Part shown: positions 53,048 through 62,800 of the stretch, piece after piece | How positions within the stretch are numbered: position 1 is the stretch's first letter | How the letters are laid out: every line of letters begins with the position of its first letter | Source: Kozakia baliensis | GTDB lineage: Bacteria; Pseudomonadota; Alphaproteobacteria; Acetobacterales; Acetobacteraceae | Reading direction: 5' to 3' | Assembly: GCF_001787335.1 (NCBI RefSeq) | Contig: NZ_CP014675.1 | Coordinates: 62,001-126,000 of the forward strand | Length of the DNA stretch: 64,000 nt | Notes under the pieces: model-generated | Database searches by the model: none | What the model was told of the DNA's origin: nothing | Seen by the model: the letters and a program-made list of their open reading frames with translations, nothing else | Position numbers and translations under genes: made by a program

Positions 53048-53860
53048 ATGGCGCAAAAAACCCACGACACCCTGACGCTATTGCGCGAGCAAGTGGCGCG
53101 CCTCGAGCGCCCGCCGATCGCCCCTCATGTCTCGGAAACTTTGCCGACCGGCACGCCCGCGATCGATGCCCATCTGGGCGGCGGATTGCGGCGGGGAACG
53201 GTGCATGAAATCGTGGGCACCGGCGCCGATCACGCGATCGGCGTCCGACCGACCCGCTTCGTCGCCTCCATCCTCGCCCGTGCGACGGGTCCCATCGTCT
53301 GGGTGCGCGGGGCTGGCACCGATCTTTGTCTTGCGGGCCTGCGTCAACTCGGTCTTTCGCCCGGCCGCTTGATTTTGGTGGAAACCACACCGGAGCAAGT
53401 GGCGGCGCTCGCCGAAGACATTCTGCGCGAGCGCGGTATTTGCGCCATGGTCGCGGATATCACCGCGCCGATGACGCTCACCGCAACCCGACGTCTTCAA
53501 CTCGCCGCCGAGAAGAGCGGCGCCACCGGTTTCCTGATCCATCAAGCCAAGGCCGACGGGCGGCGCGGCAAACCACCCCCTCTTCCCGCTTCCGCCTGCC
53601 AAACCCGCTGGCGGGTCGGTGCGGCCCCTTGTGTGCTGCCGTTTAGCCCTTCCTGCCGTACGCCCCTCCCCGGCCCAGCGCGCTGGCAGGTCGATCTCCT
53701 GCGTCAGCGCGGCGGACCGGCGGCCTCCTGGACACTCGAGATTTCCGATGACGACGCGACGCTTCCTCTCCGTCTGGCTTCCCCTCTGGCGGACCGATCT
53801 GTGGCGTCGCCGACACCCCGACATCTGCATCTCGTCCGGTCTGGTTCTGCAGGCGCATGA
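53048..53860 (+). CDS. imuA: ImuA, RecA-like SOS mutagenesis protein
   Basis: 270 residues. TGTPAIDAHLGGGLRRGTVHEIVG is the RecA-like start (the usual hLGGGL-x-x-G-x-x-HE; shown here in parts, residues about 37-58). GPIVWVRGAGTDLCLAGLRQ and ATRRLQLAAEKSGATGFLIH continue the fold. A classical Walker A is absent, as usual in ImuA. It works with ImuB and DnaE2 in error-prone translesion synthesis. The last 38 codons overlap imuB in another frame. GGAGG lies upstream of ATG 53048. Confidence 0.9.
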   Translation: MAQKTHDTLTLLREQVARLERPPIAPHVSETLPTGTPAIDAHLGGGLRRGTVHEIVGTGADHAIGVRPTRFVASILARATGPIVWVRGAGTDLCLAGLRQLGLSPGRLILVETTPEQVAALAEDILRERGICAMVADITAPMTLTATRRLQLAAEKSGATGFLIHQAKADGRRGKPPPLPASACQTRWRVGAAPCVLPFSPSCRTPLPGPARWQVDLLRQRGGPAASWTLEISDDDATLPLRLASPLADRSVASPTPRHLHLVRSGSAGA

Positions 53861-55304
53861 CGGTCGCAAGCCAGTCGTTCTGGCGGCGGATGCGACAGCG
53901 CAAGGGCGGGGCATCCGCGCGGGCATGACGCTCGCGCACGCGCAAAGTCTCGCGCCGGACCTGCAGGTGGCTCCGGCCACGCCGGACCGCGATGACGAAG
54001 CACTTTTGCGTTTTGCCGATTGGTGTTTTGGCTTCTCGCCGATCGTGGCCCCCGACCGGCTGGACGGCCTCTGGATCGACACCACAGGATGCGATCACCT
54101 GCAGGGTGGTGAGGCGCCGATGCTGGAGGCGCTGCGCGGACAGATCGCTGAGCGGGGATATGCGGTGCGTCTTGCCCTTGCCGACACGCCCGGCGCGGCA
54201 CAGGCCGTGGCGCGGTTCGGCCGCGACGCGGTCTCGATCGTGCCGCCGGGCGATCAGCGCAACGCCCTTCGGCTCCTGCCGATCGCCGCCCTGCGGATCG
54301 AAACCACGAGGGTGGCCGACTTACGCCGTCTCGGGCTGCGCACGGTCGGCGCCCTGCTCGAGGCCCCGCGTGCGCCTCTGGTGCGGCGTTTCGGCACGGA
54401 GGTCATGACGCGCCTCGATCAGGCGCTCGGCCACCTGCGCGAGCCGCTTCAACCGCTTCAGCCCCGCGACGTCATTCAGGCGCGGCGCGGCTTCGTCGAG
54501 CCGATCGGCACCGCTGAGGCGATCGGCACCGTCATCGACACGCTGACCCCCGAAATCTGCGTCGCCCTGAGCCAACGCGGGCTCGGTGCACGTTGGGTGG
54601 ATCTACACTGCCACCGCGTCGATGACACGGTGCAGATCGTGCGCGTCGGCCTGGCTGCCCCGGTGAACGATGTCGGGCATCTCGCGCGCCTACTGCACGA
54701 GCGCATCGAGACGATCGAGCCGGGTTTCGGCATCGAGGCGATGCGCTTGTTCGTCACCTGCGCCGAACGCCTGAACGCAGGGCGACAAGTCGCCAGTCTT
54801 TTGACCACCACCGGTTCTTCGTCTCAAGACGCCGATCTGGCTTGTCTGGTCGATCGGCTGCGCAATCGGGTTGGCCCCGACAAGGTGGTCTGGCTTGAGC
54901 CAAGAGCCGCGCATTGGCCGGAACACGCCCAGCGTATCCGGCGCGTCGAGGAACGTCCGACCGGGGCTCGCGGAGAAGAAGCAGGTATTTTTCTTGCTCA
55001 CGAGAGACCGCCGCGCCCCGTGCGCCTGTTTTCTCCGCCCACCCCGGTTTCCGTCACCAGCCTGCTGCCGGATGGCGCGCCGATGCAGTTCGTCTGGCAG
55101 GGCCGGCCACGCCGGATCCGCGCCGCCGACGGACCCGAGCGGCTGCATGGCGATTGGTGGGGCGAGGACGGCAAGCTGGGCGCGGTCCGCGACTATTGGG
55201 TGGCCGAGGACGAGCTGGGCGAACGGTTCTGGCTGTTCCGGCGCGGGGACGGTGTGCATGACTGGTCCGGCGACCGGGCCTGGTTCCTGCATGGGCTGTT
55301 CTGA
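53748..55304 (+). CDS. imuB: ImuB, catalytically inactive Y-family polymerase homologue
   Basis: 518 residues from ATG 53748 (MTTRRFLSVWLPLWRTDLWR). It has the palm/fingers of Y-family polymerases (GRGIRAGMTLAHAQSLAP, LDGLWIDTTGCDHLQGGEAP) but the usual acidic pair is missing, as in all ImuB. The C-terminal part carries an MQFVWQGRPRRIRAADGPER domain conserved in ImuB. It acts as scaffold linking ImuA, DnaE2 and the beta clamp; I saw no perfect clamp-binding QxSLF but did not check all loops. Starts 113 bp before the end of imuA. Confidence 0.9.
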   Translation: MTTRRFLSVWLPLWRTDLWRRRHPDICISSGLVLQAHDGRKPVVLAADATAQGRGIRAGMTLAHAQSLAPDLQVAPATPDRDDEALLRFADWCFGFSPIVAPDRLDGLWIDTTGCDHLQGGEAPMLEALRGQIAERGYAVRLALADTPGAAQAVARFGRDAVSIVPPGDQRNALRLLPIAALRIETTRVADLRRLGLRTVGALLEAPRAPLVRRFGTEVMTRLDQALGHLREPLQPLQPRDVIQARRGFVEPIGTAEAIGTVIDTLTPEICVALSQRGLGARWVDLHCHRVDDTVQIVRVGLAAPVNDVGHLARLLHERIETIEPGFGIEAMRLFVTCAERLNAGRQVASLLTTTGSSSQDADLACLVDRLRNRVGPDKVVWLEPRAAHWPEHAQRIRRVEERPTGARGEEAGIFLAHERPPRPVRLFSPPTPVSVTSLLPDGAPMQFVWQGRPRRIRAADGPERLHGDWWGEDGKLGAVRDYWVAEDELGERFWLFRRGDGVHDWSGDRAWFLHGLF

Positions 55305-55306
55305 GG

Positions 55307-55552
55307 ATGGACGACGATCTCACACCCGCCCACGCGGAAGAAATCGCCGACGCGCTGATGCACGCGCTGCGGTTCAACGGGCGGCGACGCGTTCATGACG
55401 CCGATGAGTTGATGGCGCGCCTGGTCGCGGAACGCCTGGTGGCACATTTGCAGCGTTGCGGCTTCCGCCTCATGCGTTTGCCGTCCGCCCCGCTGCCCGA
55501 TACCAGCCAGCATCGCCATCCTCATGCGGATGCACGCGAGAACGGCCCGTGA
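55307..55552 (+). CDS. Small protein between imuB and dnaE2
   Basis: 81 residues starting 2 bp after the imuB stop, acidic helix first ([20 protein letters not shown]), then [30 protein letters not shown] in two helices, His/Pro-rich end. Its TGA overlaps the dnaE2 GTG start (GTGA), so translation of dnaE2 is coupled to it. I do not recognise it; its tight packing in the operon argues that it is real. Confidence 0.65.
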   Translation: MDDDLTPAHAEEIADALMHALRFNGRRRVHDADELMARLVAERLVAHLQRCGFRLMRLPSAPLPDTSQHRHPHADARENGP

Positions 55553-56571
55553 ACACGCCACCCTATCTCGAACTGCAAGCCGTCAGCAATTTCTCTTTCC
55601 TGCGCGGGGCGAGCCATCCCGAGGAACTGTTCGCAATGGCGAAATTCCATGGTTATGATGCGCTGGGTATTGCCGACTTCGACACCGTGGCCGGCATCGT
55701 GCGCGCCCATGTCGCGGCTGAGGCCACGGGCGTGCGCCTGATCGCCGGGTGTCGCTTGTCTCTGACGGACGGTTCCATCGTGCTGGCCTATCCGACCGAC
55801 CGCGCAGCCTGGGGCCGACTTTGTCGTCTGCTGACGTTGGGCAATAAGCGCGGCGACCGCCAAACCTTCCAACTGACCTGGGACGATCTCGCGCGTGAGG
55901 GCGCGGGCCTGATCCTCATTCTTCATCCGCAACCCCATGACGATCGGGTCAACGAGCGCCTGATTGCTTTGAAACGCGTTCTGGCCCCCGGTGAACCGGC
56001 AATGGTGCGTGGTTATCTCGGCCTGACGCGTCACTTTCGGCCGGGCGATGTGCGTCGGCTGGAGCGCCTGCAGGCGCTTGCCGATCGCCATGACATGCCC
56101 ACCGTGGTGGTGGGCGACGTGCTGTATCATATGCCGGAGCGCACCGTCCTTCAGGACATCGTCACCGCCATTCGCTGCGGCCGCACGATGGAAACGCTCG
56201 GCGAGGACCGGGAATATGCGCGGGACCGCCATCTCAAGTCCCCTGCGGACATGGCACGACTCTATGCCGGTTTCGAAGACGCCCTGGGGCGCTCGCTCGA
56301 GATTGCCGCCGCCTGCCGGTTCTCGGTTGCGGATCTGCGCTATCAATATCCGGAAGAAAGCGACGTCGTGGGCGAGACGCCGCAGGCCACTCTCGCCCGC
56401 CTGGTGCGAGAAGCCCTCCCCCGGCGCTATCCGACCGGTGTGCCGAAAGACGTGCTCAAGCAGCTCAAACACGAACTCGATCTCATCGCCGGCCTCGATT
56501 ATGCGCCTTACTTCCTCACGGTGAACACGATCGTGCGTCAGGCGCGCGCGCTCGGCATCGTGTGCCAAGGG

Positions 56572-56604
<33 letters not shown>

Positions 56605-58315
56605 GTGCTGGGCGTCACGGCGATCGATCCGGTGCGCTCCGGCCTATTATTCGAGCGGTTCGTCTCCGCCGAACGGCGCGAGCCCCCCGATATCGACGTC
56701 GATTTCGAAAGCGACCGGCGCGAGGAAGTCATTCAGTGGATTTACCAGCACTACGGCCGTCAGCATGCGGCGCTGTGCGCCACGGTCATGCGCTATCAGC
56801 CCAAAGGCGCGTTGCGCGAGGTCGGCAAGGTCATGGGCCTGTCCGACGATCTGCTCGGCTTGCTGTCGAAGCATCTCGCCTCGGCGCTCGGCGATCCGGA
56901 TGTGCTGCGTGCCCGCGCGGCGGAATTGCATCTCGACCTTTCCGAGCGCCGGCTGTCTCTGACGCTGGCCTTCGCCACACGGCTCCTGACCTTTCCGCGT
57001 CAACTCGGCACCCATCCCGGCGGCTTCGTGCTCACACGCGACCGGCTCGACGCGTTGGTGCCGGTGCAAATCGCCGCCATGGAAGATCGTCAGATCATCG
57101 TCTGGGATAAAGACGATATCGACGCGCTCAAATTCATGAAGGTCGACGTGCTGGGCCTGGGCATGCTCGGCTGCCTGCGGCGCTGCTTCGAATTTCTGGA
57201 AAGCCATCATCACCGGCGGCTCGATATCGCCACCATCCCAGCCGAGGATCCCGCGACCTATGCCATGATCCGCAAGGCCGACACGCTCGGCACCTTCCAG
57301 ATCGAAAGCCGCGCGCAAATGTCGATGCTCCCGCGCCTCAAGCCCACCACCTTCTACGATCTGGTGGTGCAAGTGGCGATCGTGCGTCCCGGCCCCATCC
57401 AAGGCGACATGGTGCATCCCTATTTGCGGCGTCGCGAAGGCCTCGAGAAGCCCGACTGTCCCTCGCTGCAGCTTCAGGCGATCCTGGGGAAGACGCTCGG
57501 CGTGCCGCTGTTTCAGGAACAAGCCATGCAGGTGGCGATCCATTGCGCGGGCTTCACGCCGGGAGAAGCCGATCAGTTGCGCCGCTCCATGGCCACCTTC
57601 AAATTCACCGGCGGGGTCAGTCATTTCAAGACCAAGCTGATCGAAGGCATGGTCGATCAAGGCTACGCGCGCGACTTCGCCGAACGGACTTTCGCGCAAC
57701 TGGAAGGCTTCGGCTCCTACGGCTTTCCGGAAAGCCATGCTGCCTCGTTCGCGCTGGTGGCGTATGCGTCGAGCTATCTGAAATGCCACCACCCCGACGC
57801 GTTTTGCGCGGCGTTGCTCAATGCGCAACCGATGGGGTTCTACGCGCCGGCGCAGATCGTGCGCGACGCCCGCGAACACGGCGTCGACGTGCGCGCGATC
57901 GACATCAACCGTTCACGCTGGGACTGCACGCTGGAAGGCCGTGCGGGCAGCGCCCAGTTCACCGTCCGGCTTGGCATGCGCCTGGTGAAGGGGCTGTCCA
58001 ACGAACAGGCAGCGCGGATCGTGGCCAACCGCATGCCGCTCTATGACAGCATCGAGGATGTCTGGCGCCGGGCCGACGTGCCGGTGTCGGCGCTGGAACG
58101 TCTGGCCGAGGCGGACGCGTTTCGCTCGCTGGACCTCGACCGGCGTGCGGCGCTCTGGGCGATCAAAGGTCTCGCGCCGTCCGTGTTGCCGCTGTTCGCG
58201 GCGGCCGAGCGTTTCGCCAACCGGATCGAGAGTGAATTCAACGAACCCTCTTTTCCGCTGGCCCCGATGAGCGAGGGCGCGGACGTGGTGGAGGACTATG
58301 TGTCAGGTTGTGAGA

Positions 58316-59700
58316 TGGGGTGGTTGCCGTCCTCCCCGAACGGCATCGCAGTGTGCCAACGTGGTGGTTGGTAACGCAACCACGGAAGAGAGGACGGCAG
58401 ATGACGGATACAATGATTGGGGTGGATCTGGCAAAGACAGTCTTCCAGATTCACGCGGCATCGCTGACGGGCGAATTGCTGTTTCGCAAGAAGGTTCGTC
58501 GCCCGCAGTTTCTGCAGTTCATGGCGAGTCAACCGCCGGCACTTGTAGTGATGGAGGCGTGTGGCAGCGCCCATTACTGGGCGCGGGAACTGATGAACGC
58601 TGGGCACGAGGTGAAACTGATCGCACCGCAATATGTGCGTCCGTTCGTCAAGCGCCAGAAGAATGACGCAGCCGACGCAGAAGCGATCGTGATCGCGGCC
58701 CGCCAGCCGGAGATGCGTTTCGTGATGCCAAAGAGCGAGGACCAGCAGGCGCGTGCTGTTCTGTTCCGCTGCCGCGACCGGCTGGTCCATCAACGGACCG
58801 AACTCGTCAATGCACTGCGCGCGACGCTTTATGAGTTCGGCCTGATCGTGCCAAAGGGCATTGCTCATCTTAAACGCATGGAGGAATTCGTCGAAGACGA
58901 GAGCGTGTCGCTCCCGACGCTCGTCCGGAAGGAATGCCGCGATCTTCTGGAGCAGATCGATGAGCAGTTGGCTCGGATCATGGAAAAGACCCGCGCCATG
59001 GTCGGGCTTTCGGAAGAAAGCGGTGTGGCGCAGCGCTTGGAGACGATGCCTGGTGTCGGACCGTTGACCGCACTGGCCGTTGAGGCCTTTGCCCCTTCTA
59101 TGGAGAGCTTCCGTAGTGGGCGCGATTTCGCAGCATGGCTCGGCCTTGTCCCCCGGCAGTTTTCGTCCGGCGGTAAGGAGCGGCTGGGCCGGGTCTCGAA
59201 AGCCGGTCAGGCCGATATCCGACGTTTGCTGATCATCGGCGCCATGACGCGTGTGAACTGGGCGAGCCGCAAGCCGCCTCTGCCCGGCACCTGGATGGCA
59301 CGGATGCTGGCCCGCAAGCCCCGTATGCTTGTGGCGATCGCCCTGGCGAACAAGATGGCGCGGACAATCTGGGCCATGCTGACGAAGCAAGAGAATTATC
59401 GGGATCCGGTTCTGTCCGCCGCAGCATGAGATGATCTCAACTACGCGCGGGCGGAATCGGTAATGGAGTGTGAGAAGGCGACGACCCATATGGGCGCATG
59501 ATCGAGCCGATCCGGATCGGGAAAACCAACTGACGTCTTGGTGCCCTTGAGCACGTTTGTGAGATTTGGACCTGATCCGCAGATCACCATATCGGCCAGC
59601 GGCTTCTGAAAGTGCCGCGTTCAAAGGCCTGACAGAAGACCGCAGTCGATCACTCGTTCAAAAGGTCAGATACTTCTTGCACTACGGACGGCAACCACAG
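58316..59700 (+). mobile_element. IS1111-group (IS110 family) element within IS481
   Basis: Approximate limits. GGTTGCCGTCC near 58321 and GGACGGCAACC near 59686 are inverse copies and fit the subterminal inverted repeats of IS1111-group elements. It sits about one base inside the IS481 terminal repeat. The 250 bp after the transposase stop (59430-59680) is where this group keeps its bridge RNA. A small hairpin GTGGTTG/CAACCAC lies before the transposase start. Confidence 0.6.
58401..59429 (+). CDS. IS1111-group transposase
   Basis: 342 residues from ATG 58401 (AGAGGA upstream). GVDLAKTVFQIHAAS, VMEACGSAHYWARELMNAGH, EVKLIAPQYVRPFVKRQKND and AADAEAIVIAARQP are typical of the IS1111 group of DEDD recombinases. 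The C-terminal half has ETMPGVGPLTALAVEAFAPS and LGLVPRQFSSGGKERLGRVS with the catalytic Ser. Intact. Confidence 0.9.
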   Translation: MTDTMIGVDLAKTVFQIHAASLTGELLFRKKVRRPQFLQFMASQPPALVVMEACGSAHYWARELMNAGHEVKLIAPQYVRPFVKRQKNDAADAEAIVIAARQPEMRFVMPKSEDQQARAVLFRCRDRLVHQRTELVNALRATLYEFGLIVPKGIAHLKRMEEFVEDESVSLPTLVRKECRDLLEQIDEQLARIMEKTRAMVGLSEESGVAQRLETMPGVGPLTALAVEAFAPSMESFRSGRDFAAWLGLVPRQFSSGGKERLGRVSKAGQADIRRLLIIGAMTRVNWASRKPPLPGTWMARMLARKPRMLVAIALANKMARTIWAMLTKQENYRDPVLSAAA

Positions 59701-60683
59701 AAGACGTCATTGGCGTAATCAAGGATTTCGTCGACCTGTTTCATGATGTCACGACCAGCCGGTTTGATATAGTCTTGATTACGTGACGCGGGATGTTTTT
59801 CAAGCCATGAGATGATGCATTGGGCGGGAGCGATGCCGCCCAGAACACGCTGCGGGCGATGATTGTAGGCGAAACAGAAGCCTCTGAGCAGAATTTCCAG
59901 ATCTTCATGGTTTGAGACACAGACCTGCAGTACTTCTGTAGCGACACGGCCATTGAAGCGTTCCACCATTCCATTGGTCTGAGGGGAGTAAGCCTTGGTC
60001 CGGCGTCGGTCGATTCCCATGTCATGACAGGCTTTTTCGAAGTCGTCCGCTGTAAAGCAGGAGCCACGATCGGTCAGGATATGGGTGATCCGGAAAGGAA
60101 AGGCCGATTTGACGGCATTGAGGAAATCAACGGAATTATCCGCATTTTCCGCGTCATAAACAGCCAGGTGCACTGAACGGGAACAGCGATCGATGGCGAC
60201 ATACAGAAAACGTTTCCGCCGGTCCCCATCTGCTGTCTGTAATTTTGGCAGATGTTTCACATCGATATGGACATAACCGGGATCGTAATCGCGGAACTTT
60301 CCCTGTCCCCGAACTGGTCCGGCCTTTGGAACAGGAGGCAGCCTGTTCAATCCGGCGTCTTTCAGTATCCGCCAGATATTGTCCCGGTTCAGATGCGGCA
60401 GGAAATGCCGTAAGACAAAGGTCAGATCATCCAGACCAAAACCGGTAGAACGCCGAAGCTGACAGACAATGGCGCGCTCCTCCTCCGAGGCTTTCCAGGC
60501 CAGCCTCCAGGGACGGCTGCTGCGGTCCTGACAGGCGTCCGAACCACGCCTGCGCCACTTGCGGACTGTTTCATCGCTGATCCCGTAGCGTCTGGCGAGC
60601 ACGGATGTCGGTTCTGACGAACGAGCTATCTCAGCCCGGACAGCCGGTGTCGTGCGTGCCTGTGGGTGGATCTGAAGCATCAT
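59682..60683 (-). CDS. IS481-family transposase
   Basis: 333 residues from ATG 60683 (GGGAGA upstream). HTH start (ARTTPAVRAEIARSSEPTSV, LARRYGISDETVRKWRRRGS), then the rve core: YVHIDVKHLPKL (Asp), ITHILTDRGSCFTADDFE (Asp) and SPQTNGMVERFNGRV (Glu). All catalytic residues are present. The last residues (NDVFCGCRP) coincide with the presumed IS1111 end, so the natural C-terminus may be slightly different. Confidence 0.9.
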   Translation of the reverse strand: MMLQIHPQARTTPAVRAEIARSSEPTSVLARRYGISDETVRKWRRRGSDACQDRSSRPWRLAWKASEEERAIVCQLRRSTGFGLDDLTFVLRHFLPHLNRDNIWRILKDAGLNRLPPVPKAGPVRGQGKFRDYDPGYVHIDVKHLPKLQTADGDRRKRFLYVAIDRCSRSVHLAVYDAENADNSVDFLNAVKSAFPFRITHILTDRGSCFTADDFEKACHDMGIDRRRTKAYSPQTNGMVERFNGRVATEVLQVCVSNHEDLEILLRGFCFAYNHRPQRVLGGIAPAQCIISWLEKHPASRNQDYIKPAGRDIMKQVDEILDYANDVFCGCRP

Positions 60684-61215
60684 TCGGTCTCCCTGCAAAC
60701 GGAAGAAAACAACGAAGCATAACGCGGTATCGCCCACGCTACATCATCCCAATGACGTCTCACAACCTGACAACTATGGCACCACGGGACTCACCTTGCG
60801 CCGTCATCCTGTCTCGTTCCTGCGTAACGCTCTGACGCGACGCGGCATGATCGCCTGTGCGGATCTCACGCGCACGCGCGACGGCCAGCGTGTGCGTCTC
60901 GGTGGTCTGGTGCTGATGCGTCAGCGACCGGGCACCGCCAAGGGCGTCATGTTCATGACGATTGAAGACGAAAGCGGCGTCGCCAACCTGATTTTCTGGA
61001 AAGACCGGATCGAGGCGCAGCGCCCGATTGTCATCGGCGCCGGTATGATCGGCGTGACGGGTATCCTCCAGCGCGAGGGCGAGGTGCTTCATGTCATCGC
61101 CAAGGAAGTAGAGGATCTGACGCCCTTGCTGGCGACCGTCGGTCAGTCTGTGGCGGTGAAAGGGCAAGCGGAGAATGACAGGGCGATTGCGGTTAAAGCA
61201 CGGGATTTCCGATGA

Positions 61216-61389
61216 GACGATCACGCAACATATCGTGCCGTCCTTCAACTGCTACGCAGGCCCGCAAAGCTGTCGGGAAGGAATTTCCGGCTGGCTTAAC
61301 GAACATCGGACGCCACTGGGCGATGATCCAGTTATTCACGACGTTCGATTATAACTGACAACGATCTGGCTAGAAATCGAGTTTGAGAA
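61216..61389 (+). other. Gap between dnaE2 and membrane-protein gene
   Basis: 174 bp with no clear promoter or gene. It breaks the GC-rich dnaE2 sequence and leads into a more AT-rich segment, as if inserted between the two copies of the dnaE2 3' end. Confidence 0.3.
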
Positions 61390-62109
61390 ATGATGTCACC
61401 GATTGATCCTTTGAAAAACGCCCTGCCGAGTCTCGAGCAGGCGACGCAATTCCGGCCACTATTTCTTCTTACAAGTTTTGTCGTGTTTCTCGATTGCTCG
61501 TCTCTCTACTGTTACGGAAAGAATATTTTACATCTTTCCGGAAGCCCTGATATGAATCTGCAACGACTTGCAGTTCCGGCTTTACTGGCGCTGATATTAT
61601 TTGGTTTTTTTTTGTCAGTCATTGTGCGGCTTGCGAAGATTCTGGCCGACCAGATCGTCATCGCGACGGCGTGGCGCATCTGGCTACACATTGAGCGCGA
61701 ATTCCTGTCGTCAGAACATGAAAGAGTGCGTTTTTATTACAATACAGTTCCGCTTGGAGCGATCAAAGCGAAGGCACATAAAACAAAGGAATCTTATTAT
61801 CTATCGCTATGGAAAGAGGCCGAGGAAAGGCACAGAGAATACGAAGCCTTGTCCGAAGACACTGCCTTGGGCGCATTTTCCGTTATTGTTCTCACGATAT
61901 TGGATGTTTCTGGTTGTTTCGCGAAACAGGAGCCCGGTGTCATCTCGCAGATTTTTACGGCTTCCGGACCGTATGGCCAAGTGATGTTTTGTCTGGTGTC
62001 TATGGTCCTGATCTCCTGTGCCTTTTTGCCTATTTTTGCAGATCGCTCGACGCAAGTTTATTGTCCGGAACTGGCAGAAGAAATGAATGCGGCGCGAAGG
62101 CAGCAGTAA
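61390..62109 (+). CDS. Unknown membrane protein flanked by dnaE2 3' repeats
   Basis: 239 residues with four membrane segments: about 25-45 (PLFLLTSFVVFLDCSSLYCY), 62-84 (AVPALLALILFGFFLSVIVR), 160-178 (TALGAFSVIVLTILDVSGCF) and 196-216 (QVMFCLVSMVLISCAFLPIF). Between them is a charged cytoplasmic loop (LHIEREFLSSEHERVRFYYN, SLWKEAEERHREYEAL). Not recognised; the two hairpins with a central charged helix recall small phage or plasmid effector/inhibitor membrane proteins, but that is loose. Less GC-rich than dnaE2. Confidence 0.55.
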   Translation: MMSPIDPLKNALPSLEQATQFRPLFLLTSFVVFLDCSSLYCYGKNILHLSGSPDMNLQRLAVPALLALILFGFFLSVIVRLAKILADQIVIATAWRIWLHIEREFLSSEHERVRFYYNTVPLGAIKAKAHKTKESYYLSLWKEAEERHREYEALSEDTALGAFSVIVLTILDVSGCFAKQEPGVISQIFTASGPYGQVMFCLVSMVLISCAFLPIFADRSTQVYCPELAEEMNAARRQQ

Positions 62110-62140
62110 TTCCGCAGGCCATACCGCGTATTGGAGCGCT

Positions 62141-62292
62141 ATCTCCAGCGCGAGGAAGACGTCCTTCACGTCATCGCCAAGGAAGTCGAAGATCTGACGC
62201 TCTTGCTGGCGACCGTCGGTTAGTCCGTGGCGGTGAAAGGGCAAGCGGCGAATGACAGGGCGATTGCGGTTAAAGCACGGGATTTCCGATGA
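62141..62292 (+). pseudogene. Second copy of the dnaE2 3' end
   Basis: Reads LQREEDVLHVIAKEVEDLTL, LLATVG, TAG stop (CAG in the first copy, 62221), then SVAVKGQAANDRAIAVKARD and TGA. It matches 61064-61215 with about a dozen base differences. A fragment of another dnaE2 allele or an old duplication. Confidence 0.85.
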
Positions 62293-62483
62293 GTGATGGG
62301 TCGGTGAAGAAGGAGGCGTTGGGGCTAATAGAATAAATCGACAGCGGTGCGTTCTTTACTTTAACAAGAGAAATTATAGAAAGTGGGTCATGTCGAATTT
62401 ATAGTAAAGTGCGCACTGTGATTCTGTTTTTCATATGAAATTATGTTTTAATCGCGCCATAAGCGATTTGACACTGTCTCTGT
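62293..62483 (+). other. AT-rich leader before SOS-like box
   Basis: About 190 bp with no gene visible; it ends in the promoter with the SOS-like box. Confidence 0.3.
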
Positions 62484-62498
62484 GTTAGCGTTTTGTTC
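62484..62498 (+). promoter_or_regulatory. Near-perfect SOS (LexA) box upstream of small membrane-protein gene
   Basis: GTTA-GCGTTTT-GTTC: one mismatch to GTTC-N7-GTTC. The surrounding bases also resemble the imuA promoter (TTTTGTTC, then C/TTGTATGC against TGTGCATGC), suggesting a duplicated promoter. Confidence 0.65.
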
Positions 62499-62503
62499 CT
62501 TGT

Positions 62504-62734
62504 ATGCATTTAAGATCAACAAAGTTCAATCCAGATATAGCCAACTTAGCGATCGACGAGACAGCCGCTCCTATGGAGAGCCATGCCGTGGGTAGACTTA
62601 ATCGTCAAAGCTTACGGCGTCGGTGGCTGCTATGGCTTATGTCCGCTCAACGAAACAAGCTGCGGGCCGTCGTGATCATGGCCCTGCTGACGTCAATATT
62701 TGCGATCACTGTGACGCTCTGTAGAAGTGTCTGA
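62504..62734 (+). CDS. Small single-pass membrane protein, possibly SOS-controlled
   Basis: 76 residues; basic N-terminal 50 residues (VGRLNRQSLRRRWLLWLMSA, QRNKLR) and one C-terminal membrane segment (about 54-73, AVVIMALLTSIFAITVTLCR). The start is uncertain: ATG 62504 has no good ribosome site, ATG 62573 and 62639 are alternatives. The LexA-like box six bases before ATG 62504 suggests damage induction. Small SOS-induced membrane proteins such as Caulobacter SidA block division, so a checkpoint role is a possible reading, not shown by homology. Confidence 0.5.
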   Translation: MHLRSTKFNPDIANLAIDETAAPMESHAVGRLNRQSLRRRWLLWLMSAQRNKLRAVVIMALLTSIFAITVTLCRSV

Positions 62735-62800
62735 AGAGCGTTCAAAGAACGACCACAGGCTCTCAACGTTAACCCAATCGTTTTGCTATTGCGGCTTTCC

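Larger units (their letters stand above)
58301..60772 (-). mobile_element. IS481-family element in dnaE2, itself carrying an IS1111-group element
   Basis: Ends TGTCAGGTTGTGAGA (58301-58315) and its perfect inverse (60758-60772), flanked by the direct repeat ACTATG (58295-58300, 60773-60778). TGT ends and a 6-bp duplication suit IS481. The transposase is at 59682-60737, minus strand. Confidence 0.9.

Noticed and set aside
56647-57879. 410-codon minus frame opposite dnaE2
   Set aside because: His/Arg-rich mirror frame typical of GC-rich coding DNA.
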